Notes: generated from the sequence alone by a model not told the origin. Positions 46,301 through 57,248 are shown, counted from the first letter of the stretch. The stretch: 64,000 nt of DNA from Capsicum annuum (GCF_002878395.1 NC_061116.1:123734681-123798680), one strand, 5' to 3'. Numbers and translations: made by a program.

Positions 46301-46564
46301 TATTATCAGAAGATTGAGAAAAAGGTATTTGAAAAAGATGACCAGGTGCTACTATTTAATTCTAGATTTCATTTGTTTCCAGACAAGCTAAACTCTAGAT
46401 GGCATGGTTCATTCACTATGACAAGAGTGTATCCCTATGACACATTAGAAATAATGAAGGATGGCACTACTCCATTCAAGGTAAACGGACATAGAGTAAA
46501 GCACTATATGGGACATATAGAAGAAGTGAAGGAGTTAGTTGCTACGGACCTTGATGAACTCTGA
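46301..46564 (+). pseudogene. integrase C-terminal fragment of element H
   Basis: In order: KVFEKDDQVLLFNSR (with a frame change), LFPDKLNSRWHGSFTMTRVYPYDTLEI, then PFKVNGHRVKHYMGHIEEV and VATDLDEL, stop. This is the end of Athila integrase. The open frame is 46346-46564. The catalytic core is missing, replaced by J. The stop codon overlaps the start of the post-pol motif unit. Confidence 0.85.
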
Positions 46565-46713
46565 CTAATCAAGGCAATTGTGTCATGCCACGATGTTAAA
46601 TCAAGCCCTGTATGGGAGGTAACCCATGAGGCTAGTTGGTGAAATCTGAGTATCCTACTTAGACACATCGTGCTGGGATGTTAAATCAAGCACTGTGAGG
46701 GAGGCAACCCATG
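46565..46713 (+). promoter_or_regulatory. post-pol motif, tandem pair, element H
   Basis: Copies at 46583-46628 and 46667-46713, period about 85 bases. Both have GTTAAATCAAGC and GGGAGG(T/C)AACCCATG. Confidence 0.88.
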
Positions 46714-47322
46714 TTTTTGTGCTTATTTTAATTATAGGTTAATGCGTTTGTTCAATGTGCAGGACTAAAAGAACGTTGGTAAAATCTAGACAAGATAAAA
46801 AGGGAATTATACGGGCTCTTCACAGTCATATCTATATGGTATGACTCATGAGTAGGAGTGGTAATGACCTAGAAGATGAATTAGAATTAAGAATTTGGTT
46901 TTGGAATGCATATGACTCTTGATACGAGTCATTGCCTTTGGTTACAGATTGTGACCTAGAGTTGTGTCCACTCCAGAACCCAGGTAAGTATCTCAGCAAT
47001 ACGAGTCAAAGAAATAACCCATAAGCCTGGGTGCGATTCGTATACACCACTCATACCGCAGTTTACTAGGTCAGATCTTGGGTTTGACCCAACCCAAACC
47101 TTCAATAAAAAGGGGGAAAGGTCAACCCGATTGAACACCCGATGCTTCTAACCGTACCCTTATAGTTTTCTTCCAAAATTTGAACTCAAATCCTAAGAAT
47201 CGACTTCTTTTGAACTACATATATTTACCAAAAAGCTTGAATCAGTTGATTGGAGCAATTTTAATTCAACTTTAAGGCTCTCAAGATCCCAAAACCAATA
47301 TCTACTACTCCACACATACCAA
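46714..47322 (+). promoter_or_regulatory. leader exon with possible promoter, element H
   Basis: Carries the H word at 46838-47065 (GGTATGACTCATGAG, GATACGAGTCATTG, GCGATTCGTATAC), the same word as H's LTR. 'gggtttgacccaacccaaacc' and an AATAAAAAG box come next, in the same order as J. It ends at a donor AA/GTAAGT at 47323. Confidence 0.5.
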
Positions 47323-48063
47323 GTAAGTTTCTGACTTTAGTTTTTGCTAAATTTTAGTTGAAATGTTTAGCATAAGGTATTTTTAACTTAGTTTAAGTGA
47401 AATTTCTTTATTTTATGGATTGTTGGTACATTATCTTTGCTATTGGAAGTGAAAATTGCAAAAAAGGGATGAACTAGGGTTTAGAAATAGGTTTTTGTGT
47501 GTTTATGTGTTAAAGATTGCTAGATATAGCTAAACAAAGTAGTGAGTAGATTTGGAATTTCATCAAAGTCAAACTTCGAAAGTTGGATTTCTAAGTTGCA
47601 GTGGATATGAGACTCCTTACGACTCATACCCATCGGTATGAAAGTCATAAAGAAGCTCGTACCCACTGACAACATAGAAATCTAACAAATTAAGAGTTCT
47701 GGAATAGACACGACTCACCCATATGATTCGTATCCATACCTTTCGACTCATACATATTAATCAGACCCACCTAAGAAGGAAATAAACTAAACAAAAGTTT
47801 TTGACTAGCTTATGACTATTGGTCATGAGTTGTAACTGCTGGTACGACTGGTGAGGAGGGTCATATACTGGCCAATAAATAATGATCATGTACTGTCCAG
47901 GGTTATGACTCAGGTATACGAGTCATAACTAGTAAGTACGAATGGTACCCACCACTCCTAACCAACTAAAACAAGGCACATTGAACTTTAGATTTGAATT
48001 TTTGCTTTTCTTTTCTTTTCTTTTCTTTTCTTTTCTTAGTTACTAATCTTATTATATTTTCAG
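47323..48063 (+). other. predicted intron in the leader, element H
   Basis: Donor GTAAGT, a CTTTT-repeat pyrimidine tract at 48004-48038, a TACTAAT branch-point candidate at 48041, and acceptor TATTTTCAG/A at 48063. About ten further copies of the H word lie inside (47590-47945). Confidence 0.6.
48004..48038. repeat. (CTTTT)n microsatellite
   Basis: About six CTTTT units forming the pyrimidine tract of the predicted acceptor. Confidence 0.9.
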
Positions 48064-48067
48064 AAAA

Positions 48068-50189
48068 ATGCCTCCAAAGACTGCATCTTCATCCAAAATT
48101 GTCGCAAAGAAAGGGAATAAACAAAAGCCAGTAGAAAGTAAAGAAACCAGTGAATTCATAATCTAGACTGAAAGTAGCAGGGAGTATACTGGGACATCGT
48201 CCAAGAAAGCTACAAAAAATGGAAAAGTAGTAGCTAATGCTAAAGGGAAGAAGGCCATTCCCTAAGATTCTGATACTCTACCACCAAAAGGACCAAGAAG
48301 AAAGAATGTAACTGTCTCCCTTCCACATAGGACCAGTACCAAGTAATAACAATGATGATGAGGATGACTCTAGTTTAGCCTAGGAGACTATAGAAGAAAG
48401 CTATACTATAGAGGTTGAGGCTACCCCGATAGCCAGGTAGGACCCCCTAGCACTAGCCCCTACTCTGGTGCCTATTGTAGAACGATGGAGTTACCCCAAC
48501 ATGCAGGTGACATTTAACACGGGGTTGTCTCAGCTACCAGGAGGAAATATCAAGAAAGTCTTATACAAGTAGAGAAGGATGAATACTACATATATGGCTT
48601 CATTGCTTAAATTTGAAGAATATTTCAGACAATACAGTTTTAATTGGATGATGAGAGCTCCAGGATGGTCTAGTAAGGTGTTGGTCTGTGAGTTTTATGC
48701 CACCTATAAGGAAGAACTGATGAGACAGTACCCATAGGGCATGCTGTGGAAGAAAGTTAACCCTGTTTCTTCCTTAATAATTCATGGAGTTTGGGTTGAT
48801 ATATCACCCTGAATGATAGGATGATTTTTATATGGCCTGACATATCAGTACCCAGCCAACACAGCAGAAATGGATTATAGAATTGCAGAAATATGGAAGA
48901 TCACAAACAAGACTTTAGGTACTAAGAAATAGATGGTGATGTTCTGGTGGATTGATGAGAGAATAGCTGCACATTGTAAACATGCCACTTGGGTTGCAGG
49001 TGGTATTGGGGAGTCGCAACAGATAAAGAAGGGTACCTTAAATTTTGAGGGTAAGTCTTAGTGTACTATAGCTGGTCACAGGATATGTCTAACTACAAGG
49101 GATGATGTACTGAGCCCATTCTGAGATATGATGATAGCAGGGTTTATACTTGGGTATGATTTTAATGTTGGGAAGTTTTTAGCCTGAGAATTGAGATATA
49201 GGGCTATTGTAGAGCAGAAGTCATTACTCGTATACCCTTATATGATCATACAAATATGTTTAGCTGTGGGGGTACTGGAGATCCCAAGAATCGATGCCAT
49301 TAGAGAGGCTCGCTATACTTTTGATATTGGCCTAATTCATGATGCGGCCAATCCACTGGCCAGACCTATAAAGCAGGCAACAGAAGTTATGGCGGGAGCC
49401 TTCCTGCAAGATGATTAGATAGATACTGCTGCTACTATTGAGGCTATTAAAATGGGTACACAGACTAAAACTGCACCTTCAAATACAACAGGTACATCTA
49501 GTGCCCCACCACCAGTTCGGTCTGTGCTGCCTAGGCCAAGAGGGATGCATCCTAGTATAATGATGATTTCTTAAACTACATGGAAATAGGTGGTAACTCA
49601 GTTGGATACACTCACTGTAAAGGTCAACAACATAGAAGGTGGAGTACAAAGTTGGATGAAATGGCAGCTAAAGATACAGGATAGGCGTGTGTAAGAGTGC
49701 CTTGATGTATTTGAGTCGAGGATCACTTGACAGTTAGGTAGTGGGTAGATGCTCGATGATGCTGATATTCAAGCTGAGATTGCTTAAATAAAGGTAATAG
49801 TTATCTTATTATCTGAGAGGCTGGTGGTTTTTGATCCTATTATAGAGATTGTGATTCCTACAATTGATGTGCTGAATATTTAGGTAGTACCAGTATATGA
49901 GCAAGATGAGCAGACCAAGAAATAGAAAAGAGAGAAAAAGAGAAAGTGAAAAGAGGCCAAAGCTGTTGACAAGAAGGCTAAATTTGATAGCATCCAAGAT
50001 AAGTTGGATCATCAAACACGGGTCCAGGATATGTCTATGGGAGCTGGAAGCTTGGGTGCTCCAATTTTAGATGTTGAGGGGGTTGATGTTGTACCCCCGC
50101 CTATTAATGATCTCATCCCAATTAGGACAGTTGTTGAGGAGAGTGGGACCCGATCTGAGGGCCCATATGCTGGTGTTGATACTTCATAG
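48068..50189 (+). pseudogene. env-position ORF of element H (putative plant transposon protein-like)
   Basis: The ATG at 48068 follows the predicted acceptor by four bases: MPPKTASSSKIVAKKGNKQKP, a basic Ser/Lys-rich start. A charged linker follows, then the domain at about 48540-49420: LLKFEEYFRQYSFNWMMRAPGW, VCEFYATYKEELMRQYP, IHGVWVDIS, KKGTLNFEGKS, AGHRICLTTRDDVLSPF, ILGYDFNVGKFLA, RYRAIVEQKSLLVYPYMIIQICLAVGV. After it come a Pro/Ala linker, a coiled-coil-like stretch (TLTVKVNNIEGGVQSWMKW), a Lys-rich segment (about 49910-49985) and an acidic tail ending at 50189. About twenty stops or shifts. The function is unknown; it sits in the env position without an evident membrane anchor. Confidence 0.7.
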
Positions 50190-50714
50190 CTTTGAGAGCC
50201 TAAGTATAATTTTTTGATCCTTACTTTCTTTATTTTTAGCACCGAGGACAATGCAATGTTCTTAAGTTGGTGGTGGGGTACCAAAAATGTTGGAGAAGTT
50301 TGAAAATTTTTAGATGTAGCTAAAACTGAAAGTCTATTATGACTTGCAGGTTTGAGGCAGGCAACTGAAATAGGGAGTAGATCCGCGCTCTTATGGAAGC
50401 AGATATTTTTGAGTTTTGATGATTATTCTTATGGATGATTTTAATGGATTTTTGAAACTTTAGGTTATACTTAAAAGTTTTGATTCTAATTTTGACTTCT
50501 TTTTGTTATTGATAAGACACTGCTAATGGTTATGGATTTTTGAACTGATCTTATGAAAAGTAGTGTTAAATATGCTAAAGAGTTGGAAAAGTTGAGTCCC
50601 CTCAAAATTTTGTTTAAATAATTGCATGACTTGTATATTGTGTTAAAACTGTTGAGTATCTGACTATGGCATTAGGATTAGGGATAGTACAATTAGGGAC
50701 AAAACAAGTACAAA
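50190..50714 (+). other. 3' noncoding region of element H
   Basis: Opens with 'caccgaggacaatgcaatg...taagttggtggtgggg' (50240-50278), the internal purine block. The rest resembles 32940-33180 of B. The start of the 3' LTR has been deleted against this region at about 50714. Confidence 0.7.
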
Positions 50715-50953
50715 GTTAGATATCTTGTATAAGTTCACACATAAATTCAATGAAACAATACTCAAGAGTCAATTGCTATTTGCTACTGATAACAAAATCC
50801 CCCTATTTACTTTCCTATGTTGCTCGTGGATTACATCAAGGCTAGAAACTGTTAACGTTTTCCCTATGGGATCAACCCCAACCTTGTTTTGTTATTATAT
50901 TTGCAATCGACCACGTTATACTTCTAGTGGAGGTGTAGTTTTGGGCGACATCA
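50715..50953 (+). repeat. 3' LTR of element H, 5'-truncated
   Basis: Matches the last ~240 bases of the 5' LTR (34610-34848) and ends ACATCA. The right target duplication, AGGAT, follows at 50954-50958. Confidence 0.92.
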
Positions 50954-51984
50954 AGGATCATAGGACATTTTTTATATTAGTCCACTTTTAGTCTAAATGA
51001 CATCCCATGTGTGCATTATATCCCTTGATCCCATGTTTTAGTCCTTATAAGCCTATTTTTCTAGTTTCACCATTCACCTTCTTATTTAGAATACAATGAA
51101 CTTGTTTTGGCCGTAGACCTCCTTGGATATTGTGTACCTCAACATGGGAAAAATGCCTAAGTTGAGGGTTTCTATCATAGGGGTGCATAGTGTATGATGA
51201 GTATTAAGAAGGGTAAAATAAGAGAAAAACTTAGTAAGGCTGGGTGTGGTAGAAAAAGAAAATAACAAGAAAAGAGAGAGAGAGAAAATTTGTGAAAAAA
51301 GTGAAAAAGAAAAAATATAAAAGACCACACCCAACCTGAATATGCTTTAAGAATAAAAAGGGAGAAATAAGGGTAGAAAAAAAAGAAAATTGGCTAGTAA
51401 GTGAACCCCAAGGTTAGTGTAGTGACAAGGAGGCTTAGTCACTTTAAAAATTTTCATATATATTATATAAGCCCCCAAGCCTACATTACAAGCTGAGAAA
51501 AGTCCTATAGTGATCCTAACTTGACTATATGAGTGCTAAGGTAAAGAAAATAAGGACAAGACTATGGTATTTGACACGCATTGACTGGAACTTCTCTTTT
51601 GAGCGAGAGTCTCTCTTGAACATTCCTTCATTAACATGCTTTATTTTATATGAGTGAGTGGGACTTCTTTGTTGTGAGGGCACTTGAGTCACATTTCTAA
51701 ACATTTGCTTATTTTAGGTAGTGTAATTTGTATATATGAGTGGTTATTTATTGCTAATGGAATTTCCATACCTTGTTCCCATTACATCGTATTGTTGTGC
51801 TTCATATTCATACATAGTTGGTTTTGAAATGTGAGATTTGATGGGGTGTTTTGATTTGAACTTAATGTGATTGCCGACGACCTTGAATAGCTTAGATTCT
51901 CCTAGTTAAACGTCATTTTTGTTTTGTTGTGTTTTGTTATGTATTATTGCCTAAGGACACACAAATATTCTAAGTTGAGGGTGT
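50954..51984 (+). other. 3' noncoding region of element B, second part, with polypurine tract
   Basis: B resumes after H. 51085-51190 resembles J at 45095-45200, including 'cctaagttgaggg' (51146). The last bases (51971-51984, 'taagttgagggtgt') are the purine tract at the LTR edge. No coding. The minus-strand open frame 51086-51334 is low-complexity (Phe/Ser/Leu) over a GA-rich stretch. Confidence 0.75.
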
Positions 51985-53431
51985 TGATGTGCTATAAAAA
52001 TAGAGCACTTTTGATGCTTAAAACGAGAAAAAGATACAAGTTTCTGAGGCCTTTTTGTTAGATATGATCTATTTTGGGTATGTTTTTCAGGAAATCATAT
52101 TGTGGATGTTAAGTTCATGAAAAAGTTTTTTTTGGTTACTTTTTGGAGAAATTATGGATGTTTGGGATATTTTCCATCTTATTCATGATCAAAGCATGTT
52201 CGAGAATAAAAAAAGAGTTGCAAATATGACTCTAGACACTTACCAAGTCAACATGTGGCCTCAAGTAGGACCTGCAGACCACATCTAGGCAAAGCAAGTA
52301 CCAGAAGTCCAAAATCCCAAGAGATGAACTTGCAGGATTTTTGCTCCCGATACCTGCAATTTGTACCTGTGCCCAGTGTCTGGACCGTAGGTAGTACCTG
52401 TGGCTGGGGCCAGACCGTAGGTACAGACCATATTTGGCCACTGACCCAATTTTCTCCTATTTTATTCAGGATTTGTTTTTAGGGTTTCCTTATGTACTAT
52501 AAATACCCTTTATGTACTTTTTGAAGAAGTTATACACTTTTGATACTCAAAACATATTTTGATTTCAAGATGAGTCTTTGACTTAGGATTCTATTGTATT
52601 AACTATAATTTATCTATTCTGTTATAGTTGTGGGTTGTTATTCATCTTATCATTGTGATTTTATCTATGCTTTCTATTATGAATGTTATTGATCTCTTAA
52701 CAATCACGAGTGGCTAAAACCCATAGCTAGGTTGTGTAAACCCTGGTGAATTATCAAAGTAGGGGAAGTGTGATTGTTGATCTGAACCAATACCTATGCA
52801 TTCATTGCTTTAGCTTTGTTATGATTGTTTTCTTAATGGGTGCACACATTAGGATCTCACCTAGATATTGCTACTTACTCCAAAAGAGGAGTAGCGACTA
52901 GAAAAAGATAAAAATAACAATAATTTGGAGTTTAACTGTCGATCCATGCATCTAGTTTTATCTATGTAAGATAGTTAGGTTTTATCTAATAACTAAAGAC
53001 TCAAAAGGTTATATTTAACTGGGATCAAGATAGGGGTTATGAAGGAGATTCCCTGAGACTCAAAAGGTAAAGAGTGAAATCCTTGTACTCGCCCAAAAGA
53101 CTGTAGAAGGTACATAACTTATCAATTCTGCATGCAAGTTATTGGGTTTGTTCAACAACGTACAATAATCCTACAGAGTTGAGAATCCAGGGGGAACACA
53201 ATCCTAGTGTTCACTTATGACTGATTTCAAACCAAGTTAATACTGTTCTTTGCTCGAGATTACTACAAATAATCCCCCTATTTACTTTTCTTATTCTTCC
53301 CATTGACTACAACTACTGAGATCTGCAAAGCCACGTATTCCCTTGGGATTTAACCCTAACCTTTGTTGGGTTACTATATCTTAACAACGACATACCATCA
53401 TATAAAAGAAAGTGTTGGTTGGGCGTCATCA
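51985..53431 (+). repeat. 3' LTR of element B
   Basis: Starts TGATGTGC and ends GTCATCA. It is followed by TCTTT (53432-53436). The B word cluster is at 52250-52440. 'tactataaataccc' at 52495 is a better TATA candidate than in the 5' copy. Confidence 0.93.
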
Positions 53432-53436
53432 TCTTT

Positions 53437-55406
53437 CCTATTGTGCTACCTTAGTTTCTATCTATCTAGGTTGATCCCAGCTATTATCCAGTTAATTATA
53501 ATTGGTATATTTATAATCTTAATTGAAATATAGTCAATTCCAATTGGTATCTTGAGTAGTTTGTAGTTGGAGCCTAGTTGTTTCCAATCGGTATCTATCT
53601 ATAAGAGATGTAACTTATGATTATCGTGTGAGTTATGATAATATTTCTTGATTGTAACTTCGTATAGTGTAATATAAGGAGTGGCTGTGATTGTTCTTAG
53701 CTTGACAATAGTAACTAATATGGTTAATAGAAGTGTTGTTTGAATTAACTGTCTAAAGAGGATTTATTAGTGGTTATGAATTTTGTGATAACTTAAAGGT
53801 TTAATTGATGAATATATATTGGTCGCTACATGGTTTAAGTGAAAAATGTATGCTATATGATAATTATGATCTTATCATTGGTACAATGGCAAGGGGAAAA
53901 TGGTTCATAATTATGGAAACTTTTGTTTCAATACAATTGGTATGTGAATAATGATCATGGAAAAAGGCTATTGTTGCATGATGTGGGAATTAATGCCATG
54001 AATATTCTTGTTGTGACTCATAACTATGATTTAAAGTAATATGATTTTTGTTGTTGTTAATTGGATCCATGAGTTATCTGGGCTATGGCCTAACTGGAAG
54101 GTATAATTTCTATTGACACCTATTTAAAGAACAATTGAGGCAAGGTGGAACTTATTATTGTTAGTCGCGCTCTAGACCTGATGAATTATCTATCATAACT
54201 TATACTTGCCTTGTTATTAATTTCCGTCATTAGTTAGGGTGTTACGTTTGTGGATTTGGTATTGAATTATACCTTTTTAATTTGTTGATATTGTTGAAAA
54301 TAAAGTAAAGTAAAGGTGTTATTGACTTATTACTAGATGTGTTTACGCATAGACATATACCTTTTATTATTGCACAACAATACTTGATTAGTATTTCTCC
54401 TTGAGTGGTTAAGGTCTATTCAATCGGTAATTTGACTACCCATAAGCTAGTTATGAGGCAAAACAAGTATATCTTATCCTTGGTGATAACTTAAAGTTTG
54501 TTGTTTTTAAGCAATTGATTGTTGAGGGTTGAATAGACTAATGCGAGTTGTGATGGAGAATTTGTGTTAATGAAACCCATAGTCATGTGCTGGGTGGTGT
54601 TTGTACTATAGATGATCTATTTTTATGTGTTGATCATGGAGGTGAGAAAATGAGTCAAAAACTAGATGTCTCAAGGGGAAAATATGATGTAGTGTTAGGT
54701 AATGTTGTGTTCATTATAGTATTGGTTAGGTTATAGGTGCCTAGGTAGATTTTTTCCTCGGATGAGAGTTGATAAAAATCTCAGGCTAGGGTGGCTTTCA
54801 ATGAAAATTTGGTGTTCTGTGGTTTAGAGATATTTGGTGTCTCAAGGTGCAATGATTGATGAAATTAAAGTGATAATATTATGGATTAGGGGAATATTAT
54901 ACCATAGAAATTTTTGGTATAGAGTTCAGGTTAGTAGAACTTCGGATATAGTTCTTAACGTAAAGGGGTTAGCATGGGATGTCGAAAATCTAAGTATTAT
55001 GTTGTGAAATTCGCAAAATTAGGGAAAATCCCAAGTTTCTTCCTTTTTTATCCCACTATAGTAGGAGGTAGGCTTCTACTATAGGGCCGCTATAGAGGGA
55101 ACTTTCCCTCTACAATGGGAGTTAATAATGCTCAGTGGTGCTATAGCGGGTAGATCCCTCTATAGTAAGGTTGCTATAATGGGAATTGGGCTACTATAGC
55201 AGGCTTAATGCAATAATTATTCAGTTTTCCTTGAGTTTAGATGTCTCATCATGAAATCTCAAGGATTCATTTATAGACTGTTGTGAGAGAATTAACTAAT
55301 TCATGCGTAAAGGTTGGGCTCTGCATCTTCTTGTATTGAAAAGTCATAGTAGGTAGGCCAAATATAAATACGGTTTAGTTGATAAACGAGAAAGAGTGGG
55401 TAAGAA
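53437..55406 (+). other. interior of element F, no coding recognised
   Basis: About 2 kb of AT-rich DNA with no domain in any frame. CTATAG-type words (CTATAGCGGG, CTCTATAG, GCTATAATGGGA) cluster at 55060-55205. A purine-rich run (GAGAAAGAGTGGGTAAGAAAGG, 55387-55408) may be the polypurine tract before the right LTR. Confidence 0.5.
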
Positions 55407-55585
55407 AGGTGTAATTTAATCAACTCTGAAAGTAGTGTCTTTCGGCTTCCAACCTCATGTATCTCTTCACTCAATGCTTGTTCAGAGATAAATGTATGGT
55501 AAATTGGTATTTGATATAATGACCCTCTCTACCATAACTAAAAATATCAGTGGTAAATTATATAAATCTCCATTTTCATAGGTGT
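55407..55585 (+). repeat. start of element F right LTR, and target duplication of D
   Basis: 55549-55585 ('tatataaatctccattttcataggtgt') matches 21264-21290 of the left LTR. The last five bases, GGTGT (55581-55585), are the left target duplication of element D. Confidence 0.65.
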
Positions 55586-57225
55586 TGTTGCACCCAAGCA
55601 CACACGCAAGTAGACATGGTCCACCCAAGTAATATAGTGACCTTAAAGAAAGCCAAGTATTGATCCCACAGGGACTAGTGTTAAGAAATCGTCTAATTCT
55701 AGTTCAACTATTAAGATTAACAAGTGCAAAAATAACCACAAGAGTTTGAGACTTATAGCTAAACATAAACTAAAACATTGCGGTAAAATAAAGGTTTATT
55801 GGGAAATAATAGGGAAATCCAGGGTTAAGGCACTGAAAACAATCATACTCAGTTATATAACATTGTTAGTTAGGTTAATTATCTTAGTTGTCGGTTCATG
55901 GGGTTGATATTATGACTAGCCTTCGGAACATCTAATCAACTATCTAACTTAGCCCTATAACTACATCATTGAGCAAGGATGCAAGAACTAAGTTTAATGC
56001 ATTTAAATTCATCTCGTTTGTAAACCAAATAGGGTGTATTATGTATATTCCTATCCTAAACACAAATCATAGCTTCATTCAATTAGAAGATTACAATCCC
56101 ATTCCATCTATCCCACATTCTACCATATCATTCATCCTTCTGGGTCCATAATATAGTTATGCATGTATTACAGGGGTACCAAATCATTAAAAAAGTGAAA
56201 ACAAGGATAAATAAACAACCAACAATTATACATAACCAAAACTAATTCAATTAGTGACACGAGTACTCATATTCTTGGCTTTAACCCCCCCAAAAAGGTA
56301 TTTATCCACTCATGGACATACACGTAATCACAATCAATGAATCAATGATATAATCTATAAATAAACTAAAGTAAAGAAATAAAAACCCTAATTTAAGCCT
56401 CATAAATTATTTTTAAATCCCCAAGGTTGTCCAAGGTGGTTACATAAGAGTTTAAGTATCCTATTTATCGTAGGACCAAAGGTGCTGATTTTGACATAAC
56501 AAAGTGCCACACACTTATCGCAAGGACTAGGGTATGTGGAACTTTGATATCGTGATGATATTATTTATAAAATATTGTGGAATGGACCTAAAGCAGTGCC
56601 TAAGGTCCATGGCATGCCAATGAGTCCCAAAAGTCTAGATTTTGTCACATTGTATCCCATGCTTTTGGTTCTTTGTTCCTTTCTTTATGGTGGCTTTTTT
56701 ATCTTGATTTTAAGCTTGTTATCAACCATATATCATCTGGATCAACTCATAAATAATCCTAAAACATCAAACACCACAAATTAGAGCTCAAAACACCATC
56801 AAATCCAACACAATAACTAAGAAAGAACATAACTCAAGCTAAGAGTACTAGTTTTGGTGTTTAAACTTTAACTTAATGTTTTGTCTCTTGGATTGTTTCA
56901 ATTTAACCTTAAACATTATAAAAAAGTTATTAGACACATAATTACACAATTAAACCCTTTTTAACTCATTACACACACTATAATCAATTGAAATCAACTA
57001 GAAAAACACATAGCTCAAGCTAGTAACACTAGTTTTCTCGTCTAAACTCTAAGTGAATAAATTGATTCTAAATTTTTTTGAAACACACCTTAAACATTAT
57101 AATGAAGTGTATTGACACTTATATTCTAAATTATATCATTAAATACTCATTAATCAAACAAGAAGTCCAAGAAACAAGGTTAGGTAAGCGTAGATAACAA
57201 TACTAAGGTGCATAAATCCACCTCA
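55586..57225 (-). repeat. 3' LTR of element D
   Basis: Matches 61646-63302 in order. The minus-strand start is TGAGGTGGATTTATGCACC and the end ...GGGTGCAACA. Open frames 55969-56151 and 56575-56784 have counterparts at the same LTR positions (62030, 62636). They remain because the LTRs are related and are not convincing genes. Confidence 0.93.
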
Positions 57226-57248
57226 GATCATCACCCCACACCTATAGT
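57226..57248 (-). promoter_or_regulatory. polypurine tract of element D
   Basis: On the minus strand 'ataggtgtggggtgatgatc' directly precedes TGAGG, the LTR start. It is close to J's tract. Confidence 0.75.

Larger units (their letters stand above)
33320..50953 (+). mobile_element. Element H: Athila-lineage, inserted in B, middle replaced by J
   Basis: The left LTR starts TGATG and ends ACATCA. The right LTR keeps only its last ~240 bases and ends ACATCA at 50953. AGGAT flanks both ends (33315-33319 and 50954-50958), so this is one insertion. H retains the gag N-terminus (34953-35570), the integrase C-terminus (46300-46564), the paired post-pol motif, the leader and intron, the env-position ORF and a 3' noncoding stretch. 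Everything between gag and the integrase tail is replaced by J. The 5' part of the right LTR is deleted. Confidence 0.92.
25196..53431 (+). mobile_element. Element B: Athila-lineage, pol deleted, split by element H
   Basis: LTRs of 1439 and 1447 bases both start TGATG and end ATCA, with a perfect TCTTT duplication outside. A tRNA-Asp-type primer site lies six bases inside. The order is gag, protease, duplicated post-pol motif, leader with possible intron, env-position ORF and a 3' noncoding region with several purine tracts. RT, RNase H and integrase are absent. The protease region passes into residues that match the very end of integrase (LDEF and stop), then into the motif. Element H is inserted at 33320. 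Without H, B would be about 10.6 kb. Confidence 0.93.

Noticed and set aside
51086..51334. Phe/Ser/Leu-rich membrane protein on the minus strand
   Set aside because: Product of a GA-rich low-complexity tract in B's 3' region, with no homologue in J or C.
55969..56784. Two small ORFs that also occur in the other D LTR (62030, 62636)
   Set aside because: They persist because the LTRs are duplicates; frames, starts and lengths differ, and LTRs of this family are noncoding.
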